This document shows positions 1 through 7,443 of a stretch of 24,500 nt of DNA, in pieces. Positions within the stretch are counted from its first letter, which is position 1. Each line of letters starts with the position of its first letter. This DNA comes from Herminiimonas sp. (GTDB lineage Bacteria > Pseudomonadota > Gammaproteobacteria > Burkholderiales > Burkholderiaceae), in assembly GCA_014377155.1 (NCBI GenBank), contig JACMQD010000300.1, positions 1-24,500 of the forward strand. The letters run 5' to 3'. The notes beneath the pieces are model-generated. The model had not been told where the DNA came from and made no database searches. It saw only the letters and a program-made list of their open reading frames with translations. The position numbers and the translations under genes are program-made.

Positions 1-405
1 CGCATCGCGGCGCTACCTGCCGTGCGACAGTCGTTGTACGCATTGCAGCTGGGGTTTCGCGCTGCCCCGGGGCTGGTGGCAGATGGTCGCGACATGGGTA
101 CGGTGATTTTCCCACACGCATCATTAAAAGTTTTTCTCACCGCCAGCGTCGAGGCGCGCGCCGAGCGGCGATATAAGCAATTGATTGGCAAGGGAATTTC
201 TGCTAACATGCAAGACCTTCTAAAGGATTTGAACGAACGGGATGCTCGCGATGCCAATCGCGCAATTGCACCGCTCAAGCCTGCTGAAGGGGCTTATTTG
301 CTGGATACCTCCGATATTAACGCCGATGAGGCGATCGAAAAGGTACTTGGCTGGTACGCCGCAGTAAGGAAGCATCCCGAGCATCATGAAATACGCATTC
401 CCTAG
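1..405 (+). CDS. cmk: Cytidylate kinase, C-terminal part (5' end outside window)
   Basis: Cytidylate kinase phosphorylates CMP and dCMP with ATP in the cytoplasm, part of pyrimidine nucleotide salvage and DNA precursor supply. The reading frame is open from base 1, so the gene starts upstream; about 134 residues are visible. They match the C-terminal half of the family: the [14 protein letters not shown] segment that contacts the nucleotide, a VFLTAS strand, an ER(R) segment, and the [15 protein letters not shown] lid-type segment with its Arg-Asp pairs. It ends at TAG 403-405, about 120 bases before rpsA. cmk directly before rpsA is a widely conserved proteobacterial order, which supports the call. 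The GTG at position 22 lies inside the conserved core and is not the real start. Confidence is high despite truncation. Confidence 0.95.
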   Translation, partial: RIAALPAVRQSLYALQLGFRAAPGLVADGRDMGTVIFPHASLKVFLTASVEARAERRYKQLIGKGISANMQDLLKDLNERDARDANRAIAPLKPAEGAYLLDTSDINADEAIEKVLGWYAAVRKHPEHHEIRIP

Positions 406-427
406 TTTTTTGTAAATCCTAACCGTG

Positions 428-503
428 TTCGACCAGGCGCAATGCCTGGCGAATGTTAAAAAACCTAACCCATCACCGGTCGGAACAGTTTTTGTCCGAA
501 CCG
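428..503 (+). promoter_or_regulatory. Structured rpsA leader with two stem-loops
   Basis: Two hairpins can be drawn between cmk and rpsA. Hairpin 1 pairs TTCG (428-431) with CGAA (450-453) and CCAGGC (433-438) with GCCTGG (444-449), leaving A432 bulged and a GCAAT loop. Hairpin 2 pairs CGGTCGGA (477-484) with TCCG (495-498) and ACCG (500-503), leaving A499 bulged. Neither has a U-tract, so they are not obvious terminators. In E. coli the rpsA leader is also folded into hairpins, lacks a strong Shine-Dalgarno, and is the site where S1 represses its own translation. The same role is inferred here from position and architecture only. Confidence 0.45.
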
Positions 504-527
504 TCATGGCAAACTCGTTCAAAACCT

Positions 528-2243
528 ATGTCTACTGTTGCTACCTCCCCTGAATCTGCTGTTGGTATGGAAAGTTTTGCTGCTCTTTTTGAAGAATCGT
601 TGTTGCGTCAAGACATGCGCTCGGGAGAAGTCATCTCCGCTGAAGTCGTCCGCCTCGACCACAACTTCGTCATCGTCAATGCTGGCCTGAAGTCTGAAGC
701 CTTCATTCCGATCGAAGAATTCAAAAACGACAATGGCGAACTCGAAGTCAACGTCGGCGACTTTATTTCGGTTGCCATCGAATCCCTCGAAAACGGTTTC
801 GGCGACACCATCCTGTCCCGCGACAAGGCCAAGCGCCTCGCCTCATGGCTTTCGCTCGAAAAAGCGATGGAGTCCGGCGAGATCGTCATCGGTACCGTCA
901 ATGGCAAGGTCAAGGGCGGCCTGACTGTCCTGACTAACGGCATTCGCGCCTTCCTGCCGGGTTCGCTGGTCGACACCCGTCCGGTCAAGGACACCACGCC
1001 ATTCGAAGGCAAGACCCTGGAATTCAAGGTCATCAAGCTCGACCGCAAGCGTAATAACGTCGTGTTGTCACGCCGCGCCGTCATCGAAGCGTCGATGGGC
1101 GAAGAGCGCCAGAAGCTGATGGAAACCCTGAAAGAAGGCACGGTCGTTACCGGCGTCGTCAAGAACATCACCGACTACGGCGCATTCGTCGACCTCGGCG
1201 GCATCGATGGACTGTTGCACATCACCGATCTGGCATGGCGTCGTGTGCGTCATCCATCGGAAGTCCTGACAGTCGGTCAAGAGATCACTGCCAAGGTACT
1301 GAAATACGATCAGGAAAAGAATCGCGTTTCGCTGGGCGTCAAGCAACTGGGCGATGATCCGTGGACTGGCCTGTCACGTCGCTACCCACAAAGCACACGT
1401 CTGTTCGGCAAGGTCACGAACCTGACCGACTACGGCGCATTCGTCGAAGTCGAGCAGGGCATCGAAGGCTTGGTCCACGTGTCGGAAATGGACTGGACCA
1501 ACAAGAACGTGGCACCGAACAAAGTCGTCCAATTGGGCGATGAAGTCGAAGTCATGGTTCTGGAAATCGACGAAGAGCGTCGTCGTATCAGCCTGGGCAT
1601 GAAGCAGTGCAAAGCCAATCCATGGGATGACTTCGCGATCACCCACAAGAAGGGCGATAAAGTCCGTGGCGCGATCAAGTCGATCACTGACTTCGGCGTA
1701 TTCATCGGTCTGGCTGGCAACATCGACGGTCTGGTGCACTTGTCCGACCTGTCGTGGACAGAGACTGGCGAAGAAGCAGTACGCCGGTTCAAGAAGGGCG
1801 ATGAGTTGGAAGCAATCGTGCTGGCAATCGATGTCGAGCGCGAGCGCGTTTCGCTGGGCGTCAAGCAGCTCGAAGGCGATCCGTTCAACAATTTCGCTGC
1901 AATGAACGACAAGGGCGCGCTGGTAACAGGCACGGTCAAGTCGGTCGAGCCGAAGGGCGCAGTAATTCAATTGTCAGAAGAAGTCGAAGGCTATCTGCGC
2001 GCCTCGGAAATTTCACGCGACCGCGTGGAAGATGCCGGTACGCACCTGAAAGTCGGCGACACGGTCGAAGCCATGGTATTGAACATCGATCGCAAAGCAC
2101 GCGGCATCCAGTTGTCGATCAAGGCCAAAGACAACGTCGAGACGCAAGAAGCCATGCAAAAGATGTCCACCGACTCCAATGCTGCTTCGGGCACGACAAG
2201 TCTGGGCGCGCTGTTAAAAGCGAAGTTCGACAACAAGAACTAA
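528..2243 (+). CDS. rpsA: 30S ribosomal protein S1
   Basis: S1 binds mRNA on the small ribosomal subunit and helps start translation of structured or Shine-Dalgarno-poor messages. The 571-residue product has the standard six S1 (OB-fold) repeats, roughly at residues 30-95, 112-178, 199-267, 284-354, 371-441 and 458-527. Repeats 3 to 6 carry clear signatures such as [18 protein letters not shown] and [20 protein letters not shown]. coli S1 is 557 residues, so the length is normal. The start is uncertain: ATG 528 gives a 13-residue extension before the usual [12 protein letters not shown], which begins at ATG 567. An open frame runs up to 453 but crosses the leader hairpins. Neither ATG has a good Shine-Dalgarno, as is usual for rpsA. 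ihfB follows 15 bases later, probably in the same transcript. Confidence 0.96.
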   Translation: MSTVATSPESAVGMESFAALFEESLLRQDMRSGEVISAEVVRLDHNFVIVNAGLKSEAFIPIEEFKNDNGELEVNVGDFISVAIESLENGFGDTILSRDKAKRLASWLSLEKAMESGEIVIGTVNGKVKGGLTVLTNGIRAFLPGSLVDTRPVKDTTPFEGKTLEFKVIKLDRKRNNVVLSRRAVIEASMGEERQKLMETLKEGTVVTGVVKNITDYGAFVDLGGIDGLLHITDLAWRRVRHPSEVLTVGQEITAKVLKYDQEKNRVSLGVKQLGDDPWTGLSRRYPQSTRLFGKVTNLTDYGAFVEVEQGIEGLVHVSEMDWTNKNVAPNKVVQLGDEVEVMVLEIDEERRRISLGMKQCKANPWDDFAITHKKGDKVRGAIKSITDFGVFIGLAGNIDGLVHLSDLSWTETGEEAVRRFKKGDELEAIVLAIDVERERVSLGVKQLEGDPFNNFAAMNDKGALVTGTVKSVEPKGAVIQLSEEVEGYLRASEISRDRVEDAGTHLKVGDTVEAMVLNIDRKARGIQLSIKAKDNVETQEAMQKMSTDSNAASGTTSLGALLKAKFDNKN

Positions 2244-2258
2244 GGGTCGATCCTGTCA

Positions 2259-2564
2259 ATGACAAAGTCGGAGTTGATTGCGCGCTTGGCTGAGCGATAT
2301 CCGCAGCTGGTTGCAAAAGATGCGGATTACGCAGTCAAGACTATTCTCGATGCAATGACCGATGCCTTGGCGAGTGGTCAGCGTATCGAGATCCGCGGTT
2401 TTGGCAGCTTTGCGCTTAACAGTCGGCCGCCTCGCATCGGCCGCAATCCGAAGTCGGGCGATAAGGTGATGGTGCCCGAGAAACGGGTACCCCATTTCAA
2501 ACCTGGCAAGCAATTGCGTGAGCGGGTCGATGCGATGGTTGGGCAACCGATATTGGAAGACTAG
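2259..2564 (+). CDS. ihfB: Integration host factor, beta subunit
   Basis: IHF is a nucleoid protein, a heterodimer of alpha and beta chains, that binds specific sites in the minor groove and bends DNA sharply. It acts in recombination, replication and sigma-54 transcription. The 101-residue product begins [15 protein letters not shown] and contains the HU/IHF arm sequence with the intercalating proline in [11 protein letters not shown] (about residues 56-66), followed by the [15 protein letters not shown]-terminal segment. The N-terminal MTKSELI type and the position directly behind rpsA, as in E. coli, identify it as beta rather than alpha or HU. An AAGGG at the rpsA stop could serve as a weak ribosome site. 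A strong hairpin terminator follows 33 bases after the stop. Confidence 0.95.
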   Translation: MTKSELIARLAERYPQLVAKDADYAVKTILDAMTDALASGQRIEIRGFGSFALNSRPPRIGRNPKSGDKVMVPEKRVPHFKPGKQLRERVDAMVGQPILED

Positions 2565-2597
2565 CTGGCACGCGACTGCGTCATTTGCAGAAAATCA

Positions 2598-2625
2598 AAC
2601 GGCATCCTCGGATGCCGTTTTTTTT
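2598..2625 (+). terminator. Rho-independent terminator after ihfB
   Basis: A perfect 9-bp stem, AACGGCATC (2598-2606) with GATGCCGTT (2611-2619), closes a CTCG loop and is followed by a run of six T (2620-2625). It lies just after the ihfB stop and most likely ends the cmk/rpsA/ihfB transcript, which implies that lapA has its own promoter in 2626-2815. I could not pick a convincing -35/-10 pair there. Confidence 0.9.
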
Positions 2626-2815
2626 CACGTACAATTTCGTTTTGTTCAAGTATTCGGCTGCGTGCGCCATTGGTAAATTGATCGATGCTGCTAACAAGCG
2701 TGATCGCATGCTTTTCGTGGTAAGGCAAAGCGATCCAAGTGCATGCCGCCGTATCCAAGGTTTTGCCATACATGCATTCCCAATTTTTCTAACCCGGTAT
2801 AAAGGACGCTCAGAC

Positions 2816-3130
2816 ATGAAACTTTTTTTCAGAATCCTTGCGACCATCCTGTTTATCGTATTTTTTGGTTTCGCTCTCAAGAACACGCAAGAAGTCGCGT
2901 TACGTTTTTTCCTCGACTATGAACTGCGCGGGCCATTGGTACTCGTGTTGCTCGGATTTTTTATTGCTGGCTCGGCGATGGGCGTGCTCGCCATGACGCC
3001 GACGCTGTTTCGACACCGGCGCGAGCTGGCGACCCATAAAAAGCTTGTGGTCGCAATGAAGAAAGACAGCGAAGCGCAGCACCTCGCGCGCACCCAGCCG
3101 CCGCAGCCAGACAGCGTTATCAATCGTTAG
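2816..3130 (+). CDS. lapA: Lipopolysaccharide assembly protein A
   Basis: LapA is a small inner-membrane protein that works with LapB (YciM) in controlling LPS synthesis, chiefly by influencing FtsH degradation of LpxC. The 104-residue product has two hydrophobic segments, about residues 3-21 and 39-61, separated by KNTQEVALRFFLDYELRGP, the signature loop of the LapA domain. A charged cytoplasmic tail rich in Arg, Lys and His follows. The open frame extends upstream to 2585, but through the ihfB terminator. ATG 2816 is preceded by AAAGGA (2801-2806), so this start is preferred. lapB begins 38 bases downstream, as in many proteobacteria. Identity rests on topology, loop motif and neighbour. 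Confidence 0.9.
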   Translation: MKLFFRILATILFIVFFGFALKNTQEVALRFFLDYELRGPLVLVLLGFFIAGSAMGVLAMTPTLFRHRRELATHKKLVVAMKKDSEAQHLARTQPPQPDSVINR

Positions 3131-3168
3131 TCCTCTGCCGCTCGACATCAATTTAAGAACAAAACCGC

Positions 3169-4344
3169 ATGGAATTTGAAACCTGGTGGCTGTTGGCGAT
3201 ACCGTTTTTCTTCGGACTCGGGTGGATCGCCGCGCGTGTCGACATCAACCAGCTTGTTTCCGAATCGCGCAGCTTGCCGCGCGGGTATTTCAAGGGCTTG
3301 AATTTCCTGCTGAACGAGCAGCCCGACAAAGCCATCGATGCCTTCATCGAAATCGTCAAGCTCGACCCTGAGACGGCCGAATTGCATTTCGCACTTGGTA
3401 ACCTGTTTCGCCGTCGAGGTGAAACCGAACGTGCGATTCGGGTGCATCAAAACCTGCTGGCGCGCCCCGATCTGGCGACCGAGCATCAGACCCATGCACA
3501 GTTCGAGCTGGGACAGGATTATCTGAAGGCCGGGTTGCTCGATCGTGCCGAAGAAACCTTCAACAAGTTGGTCGACACGCAATATGCAGCCCAGGCCCGG
3601 CGGATGCTGCTCGAGATCTACCAGCGTGAAAAGGAATGGACACGCGCCATCGATGCAGCAGTGGCCTTGCAGGAATCGGGTGCCGGTGGCCGCCAAAAGG
3701 AGATTGCCCAGTTTCATTGCGAACTGGCGCAAGATGAGCTGGTACGCACGCATCCCGATGCGGCACTGGTACTGCTTGAAAAAGCGCTGGCGGTTGACCG
3801 CAATAATGTGCGCGCCACGATCCTGACCGGTGATGCTTACATGGAAAAGGACGATATCGAAGCTGCGCTCCTGGCCTGGCGCCGTGTCGAGCACCAGAGT
3901 GTGCCGCACGTGGCGCTGGTGGCGCAGCGATTGATGGATGGCTACCGCAACGTCGATCGCGCGCAAGAAGGCATCAACCTCCTGAAATCGTACCTGACCG
4001 AGGCATCCTCGATCGACTTGCTGGAAGTGGTGTTCAAGACCGAACTAGAAATGCACGGGGCGGACGCCGCCAATCAGCTTGTCAGTGCCCAGTTACGCCG
4101 CACGCCCACCTTGCTTGGCCTGGACAAATTGCTTGAAGCACGGCTGATGATTGCGCCTCTCGACGTGCAACCGGAATTATCGCTGGTCAAGGGCATCGTG
4201 CACGGTTACACCCAGAAGCTGGCGCGCTACCAGTGCAGCCATTGCGGCTTCAAGGCGCGGCAGTTTTACTGGCAATGTCCCGGGTGCAGCCGATGGGAAA
4301 CGTATCCGCCACGCCGCACCGAAGAACTTAATGTGATGAATTAA
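3169..4344 (+). CDS. lapB: Lipopolysaccharide assembly protein B (TPR and rubredoxin-like domain)
   Basis: LapB (YciM) is an inner-membrane-anchored protein facing the cytoplasm. It brings LpxC to the FtsH protease and so limits LPS synthesis. The 391-residue product has the family's layout: an N-terminal membrane anchor (residues 7-21), a conserved VDINQLVSESRSLPRGYFKGLNFLL segment, about nine tetratricopeptide repeats in the middle, and a C-terminal metal-binding knuckle. Its four cysteines are C356 and C359 (CSHC) and C370 and C373 (CPGC). The length matches E. coli LapB (389). It follows lapA closely and probably shares its transcript. No terminator is visible after it, so expression may continue into rfaE1. 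Nothing key is missing. Confidence 0.95.
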   Translation: MEFETWWLLAIPFFFGLGWIAARVDINQLVSESRSLPRGYFKGLNFLLNEQPDKAIDAFIEIVKLDPETAELHFALGNLFRRRGETERAIRVHQNLLARPDLATEHQTHAQFELGQDYLKAGLLDRAEETFNKLVDTQYAAQARRMLLEIYQREKEWTRAIDAAVALQESGAGGRQKEIAQFHCELAQDELVRTHPDAALVLLEKALAVDRNNVRATILTGDAYMEKDDIEAALLAWRRVEHQSVPHVALVAQRLMDGYRNVDRAQEGINLLKSYLTEASSIDLLEVVFKTELEMHGADAANQLVSAQLRRTPTLLGLDKLLEARLMIAPLDVQPELSLVKGIVHGYTQKLARYQCSHCGFKARQFYWQCPGCSRWETYPPRRTEELNVMN

Positions 4345-4381
4345 CTGCGGCGCATCGGCAAGCTCTTTACATCGGATTTTC

Positions 4382-4513
4382 ATGAAAATACACTTCATCG
4401 TCACTGACCAATTCAGGCAAGGTATCGCAGCGAGCCTGGCGCAGTCGGACAACGCATGCTTATACCTTGACCTCGGTCGAGCGGTTACCGGCTCCGCAAT
4501 GGTTTTTGCATGA
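4382..4513 (+). CDS. 43-codon ORF, possible remnant of UDP-glucose 6-dehydrogenase N-terminus
   Basis: This short frame starts at ATG 4382, 37 bases after lapB, and ends at TGA 4511-4513, overlapping the rfaE1 ATG as ATGA. The product starts MKIHFIVTDQFRQG and continues AASLAQSDNACLYLDLG. Aligned without gaps to a remembered UDP-glucose 6-dehydrogenase start (MKITVIGTGYVG, ACLAE, GN, LCLDLD), it shares about 13 of 31 positions: MKI, I, T, ALA-type residues, N and LxLDL. The Rossmann GxGxxG is destroyed. In related Burkholderiales I recall ugd lying near rfaE. I infer an internal deletion that left the ugd start as a leader ORF. rfaE1 has no visible Shine-Dalgarno of its own, so translation of this ORF may be kept to couple rfaE1. 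It could also be a chance ORF. Confidence 0.4.
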   Translation: MKIHFIVTDQFRQGIAASLAQSDNACLYLDLGRAVTGSAMVFA

Positions 4514-5454
4514 AAAATTCGATGCCATTATCGCTCGGCGCAGCACGCATCCTGGTAGTGGGCGACGTCATGCTCGATCGTTACTGGTTCGGCGAGGTCA
4601 GCCGCATCTCTCCCGAAGCACCTGTGCCCATCGTGCGCATCGAGCGTCGGGAAGAACGGCTCGGCGGCGCTGCCAATGTCGCCCGCAATGCCGCGGCGCT
4701 GGGCGCGCAGACGGGCTTGCTCGGCGTGGTCGGTGAGGACGAGGCGGGCCATGTAGTCGAGCAGCTCTTGCACGACATGCGCATCCGTAGCTACTTGAAA
4801 CGCGACGTAGCGATTTCCACCATCATCAAGCTGCGTGTCATCGGTCGCCAGCAGCAGCTGCTGCGGGTCGATTTCGAAGAGGCCCCCAGCGATACAGTGC
4901 TGCGAGACAAGCTTACCCAGTTCAGAGCACTATTACCGGACTACGATGTAATCGTCCTGTCCGATTATGCAAAAGGTAGTTTGGTCAATGTCGCGGACAT
5001 GATCAAGTCGGCAATCGAGTCCGGGAAGAAGGTGTTGGTGGACCCCAAGGGAGACGATTTTTCACGTTATGCCGGGGCATCGATGCTGACACCCAACAAG
5101 GCTGAATTCAAACGCATTGTCGGTAGCTGGAAAAGCGAAGAAGAACTTGCCGAAAAAGCCCAGATGTTACGTCGGGAACTGCAACTCGACGCATTGCTAC
5201 TGACCCGTTCGGAAGAGGGCATGACGCTTTATACCGACAGCAGCATGATGCACATGCCAGCAGTCGCACGCGAGGTCTTCGATGTCTCCGGCGCGGGTGA
5301 CACGGTTATTGCAACGATGGCGACGATGCTGGGTGCCGGCATGTCGTTTTCGGATGCGGCATCGGTTGCCAACCGCGCGGGCGGCATCGTCGTCGGCAAA
5401 CTGGGTACTGCCACGGTGACACCGGAAGAGTTATTCATACAGGGGCGGATTTAG
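4510..5454 (+). CDS. rfaE1: D-glycero-beta-D-manno-heptose-7-phosphate kinase
   Basis: This kinase makes heptose 1,7-bisphosphate from heptose 7-phosphate with ATP, a step toward ADP-heptose for the inner core of LPS. The 314-residue product is a PfkB/ribokinase-type protein: ILVVGDVMLDRYWFG with the SRISPEAPVPI substrate segment (residues 14-41), LGGAANVARNAAALG (51-65), and the anion-hole and catalytic motif FDVSGAGDTV (257-266) with base D264. There is no C-terminal nucleotidyltransferase domain, so this is the monofunctional RfaE1/HldA type, and the adenylyltransferase (rfaE2/hldC) must lie elsewhere. The start overlaps the preceding 43-codon ORF by ATGA and lacks an obvious ribosome site. 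rfaD (epimerase), often adjacent in relatives, is not in this window. Confidence 0.93.
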   Translation: MKNSMPLSLGAARILVVGDVMLDRYWFGEVSRISPEAPVPIVRIERREERLGGAANVARNAAALGAQTGLLGVVGEDEAGHVVEQLLHDMRIRSYLKRDVAISTIIKLRVIGRQQQLLRVDFEEAPSDTVLRDKLTQFRALLPDYDVIVLSDYAKGSLVNVADMIKSAIESGKKVLVDPKGDDFSRYAGASMLTPNKAEFKRIVGSWKSEEELAEKAQMLRRELQLDALLLTRSEEGMTLYTDSSMMHMPAVAREVFDVSGAGDTVIATMATMLGAGMSFSDAASVANRAGGIVVGKLGTATVTPEELFIQGRI

Positions 5455-5562
5455 TATTGCCCGCATGTCAACCGCTAACTATGCCCGGCGTTATTACGGA
5501 CGAACAGCAGATGCTTCCTTGTTCACATTCGCCGGTTTCCACGTTACTTTTGAAAGAAAATC

Positions 5563-6000
5563 ATGATCAAGAAATTACTTCTGGCTGTCGCCACCCTGAT
5601 TGCAACGATGAGTTTCGCGCTGGCCCAGGTCGATGTCAACAAAGCCGACAAAGCAACGCTTGACGGCGTCAAGGGTATTGGTCCGAAAATGTCCAAGACC
5701 ATTGTCGACGAGCGCAAGAAAGGCGATTTCAAGGACTGGGCAGACTTCGAAACCCGTGTCAAAGGCATTGGTGACAAGAGTTCCGTTAAACTGTCTCAGG
5801 CAGGCTTGACAGTCAACGGCCAGCCAAAAGCCGGCGCTCCAGCGACGCCTGCTACCAAGCCAGCAAAGGCCGCGGACAGCGACAAGAAGCCGGCCATGGC
5901 CACCAGCGCGAAGCCGGCCGACATGAAGGTTGTCACGCCCATGACAGCGCCTGCTGCGCCGGCGGCACCAACTGCGGTTGTGGTTCCGGTTAAAAAATAA
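5563..6000 (+). CDS. ComEA-like helix-hairpin-helix DNA-binding protein, exported
   Basis: ComEA-type proteins bind double-stranded DNA non-specifically in the periplasm during natural transformation. The 145-residue product has a signal peptide (residues 1-21, cut after ALA), then VDVNKADKATLDGVKGIGPK and a second VKGIGDKSSVKL segment. Together these form the paired helix-hairpin-helix of the ComEA domain (about residues 23-82). The rest is a low-complexity tail rich in Ala, Pro, Lys and Thr, which could span or bind the envelope. ATG 5563 follows GAAAG, a weak ribosome site. A strong terminator ends the unit. Betaproteobacteria often carry several short ComEA-like genes, so a role in DNA uptake is likely but not proven. 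Confidence 0.85.
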   Translation: MIKKLLLAVATLIATMSFALAQVDVNKADKATLDGVKGIGPKMSKTIVDERKKGDFKDWADFETRVKGIGDKSSVKLSQAGLTVNGQPKAGAPATPATKPAKAADSDKKPAMATSAKPADMKVVTPMTAPAAPAAPTAVVVPVKK

Positions 6001-6024
6001 GCAGTTAGCGCTATCGTTTCAAAT

Positions 6025-6054
6025 AAAACCCCGCTGTGGTCATGGCGGGGTTTT
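6025..6054 (+). terminator. Rho-independent terminator after comEA-like gene
   Basis: A perfect 10-bp stem, AAAACCCCGC (6025-6034) with GCGGGGTTTT (6045-6054), closes a 10-base loop and ends in four T before GCG. It sits 24 bases after the comEA-like stop and separates that unit from cysM, which therefore needs its own promoter in 6055-6146. Confidence 0.85.
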
Positions 6055-6146
6055 GCGTTGGGCGGGCGGTTTGGCGGCACCGGTGTACGCCTTGTTTGAA
6101 CTGCGATTAGAATGGTTGTCTTTTGCAGACGCATCGAGATCACGCC

Positions 6147-7049
6147 ATGGCCTACCTTACTATCGAAGACACGATCGGCAATACGCCGCTCGTGCAATTG
6201 CAGCACCTTCCGGGCGAGGAAGCAGCGCGTCGTAACAACATCATCCTCGGTAAGCTCGAAGGCAACAATCCAGCCGGTTCGGTAAAGGATCGCGCTGCGC
6301 TGTCAATGATCAAGCATGCCGAAGCGCGTGGCGCCATCAAGGCTGGCGACACGCTCATCGAAGCGACCAGTGGCAACACGGGCATCGCCTTGGCCATGGC
6401 AGCGGTACTGCGTGGTTACAAGATGATTTTGCTGATGCCGGAAAACTTGAGCGAGGAGCGGCGCCAAAGCATGGCTGCTTATGGCGCAAAAATCATTTTG
6501 ACACCCAAGACGGGCGGCATGGAATACGCGCGTGATCTTGCGGAACAGATGCAGAAGGATGGCAAGGGAATCATCCTCGACCAATTCGGTAATGCGGATA
6601 ATCCCTTGGCGCATTATGAAGGTACAGGGCCGGAAATCTTTCGTGATACCGGTGGGCGAGTTACCCATTTTGTCAGTGCCATGGGCACGACCGGCACGAT
6701 CATGGGGGTATCGAAATACCTGAAAGAGCGAAACCCGGCAATCCAGATCATCGGCGCCCAACCCGAAGAAGGATCGCAGATTCCCGGCATTCGCAAATGG
6801 CCGGAAGCGTATCTACCGAAAATATTCGACAAATCGCGCGTCGATCAGGTAGAAAATGTCAGCCAGGCAGCAGCGGAGCAAATGGCACGGCGCATGGCGA
6901 TCGAAGAAGGCATCTTCTGTGGAATTTCTGCTGCCGGCGCATGTGCTGTCGCATTGCGGATTGGGGAAAGCGTGGAGAATGCGACGATCGTATTTATCGT
7001 ATGCGACCGCGGTGACCGCTATTTGTCTACCGGCGTATTCCCTGCATAA
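6147..7049 (+). CDS. cysM: Cysteine synthase B (O-acetylserine sulfhydrylase B)
   Basis: CysM is a PLP enzyme that makes cysteine from O-acetylserine and sulfide. The CysM isozyme can also use thiosulfate. The 300-residue product matches E. coli CysM closely along its length: IGNTPLVQLQ, PLP lysine K47 in NPAGSVKDRAA, the TSGNTGIALAMAA substrate loop, the GTTGTIMG phosphate-binding loop, QPEEGSQIPGIRKWP, and the CDRGDRYLSTGVFP ending. The last is typical of CysM rather than CysK. ATG 6147 (MAYLTIEDTIGNTPL) is preferred over ATG 6123, which adds eight unconserved residues. The gene lies alone between a terminator and a convergent gene. The stop codon TAA (7047-7049) lies in the loop of a perfect hairpin. 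Confidence 0.95.
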   Translation: MAYLTIEDTIGNTPLVQLQHLPGEEAARRNNIILGKLEGNNPAGSVKDRAALSMIKHAEARGAIKAGDTLIEATSGNTGIALAMAAVLRGYKMILLMPENLSEERRQSMAAYGAKIILTPKTGGMEYARDLAEQMQKDGKGIILDQFGNADNPLAHYEGTGPEIFRDTGGRVTHFVSAMGTTGTIMGVSKYLKERNPAIQIIGAQPEEGSQIPGIRKWPEAYLPKIFDKSRVDQVENVSQAAAEQMARRMAIEEGIFCGISAAGACAVALRIGESVENATIVFIVCDRGDRYLSTGVFPA

Positions 7050-7060
7050 CAGGGAATACG
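7034..7060. repeat. Perfect inverted repeat spanning the cysM stop codon
   Basis: CGTATTCCCTG (7034-7044) is the exact reverse complement of CAGGGAATACG (7050-7060), leaving a five-base loop CATAA that holds the last two bases of the stop codon region and the TAA itself. The sequence after it (GAGGCAGGG) has no T-run, so it is not a standard intrinsic terminator. It could be a 3'-end RNA structure or a protein-binding palindrome. Confidence 0.7.
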
Positions 7061-7110
7061 GAGGCAGGGAACAAGAGCAAGGTCTGCAGTGATGGACACA
7101 GTCGAGGCGA

Positions 7111-7443
7111 TCATTCCTGAATGCTGGAGCTGCCTTCCTTTGGCTTGAACTGCTTGTCGCTGATCCGGAATTTATCACGACGGTCGCCCATCAAAATTCG
7201 CAGGTCCTTTATGCTGAGGTCGCTCACCTCGTGCATCCGAATCAGCAGCGATGCACCGACCGGCAAACGACGGTGACGAATTTTGCTGATTACGGGCGGA
7301 GCCACTTCAAGCGCACGCGAAAGCGCTGCATCATTCTTGAGGCTGAGTTTCTCGATTAACGCGTCTAACAAATTGTTAGGATCGTAAGCGAGCTGGTCGG
7401 CGAGGCGTGTGCTAGTCATAGGGGTGTCCAACTGTGTAGTCAT
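7111..7443 (-). CDS. Small protein with helix-turn-helix-like region, unknown function
   Basis: I do not recognise a named family. The product is 110 residues if ATG 7443 is used; a TTG at 7467 and an ATG at 7419 in the same frame are alternatives. GGAA about 11 bases ahead of 7443 is a weak ribosome site. The stretch LIEKLSLKNDAALSRALEVAPPVISKIRHRRLPVG reads like a lambda-repressor-type (XRE) helix-turn-helix: an Ala-rich second helix, a turn, then a recognition helix with PPVISKIR. It is followed by a helical LLIRMHEVSDLSIKDLRILMG. This suggests a DNA-binding regulator. It is convergent with cysM and its upstream region is the most AT-rich stretch of the window, which may hold its promoter. 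Confidence 0.6.
   Translation of the reverse strand: MTTQLDTPMTSTRLADQLAYDPNNLLDALIEKLSLKNDAALSRALEVAPPVISKIRHRRLPVGASLLIRMHEVSDLSIKDLRILMGDRRDKFRISDKQFKPKEGSSSIQE

Noticed and set aside
2798..2803. TATAAA just before lapA as a -10 element.
   Set aside because: It is followed at once by the lapA ribosome site, and the best -35-like hexamers are at wrong spacing (15 or 29 bases).
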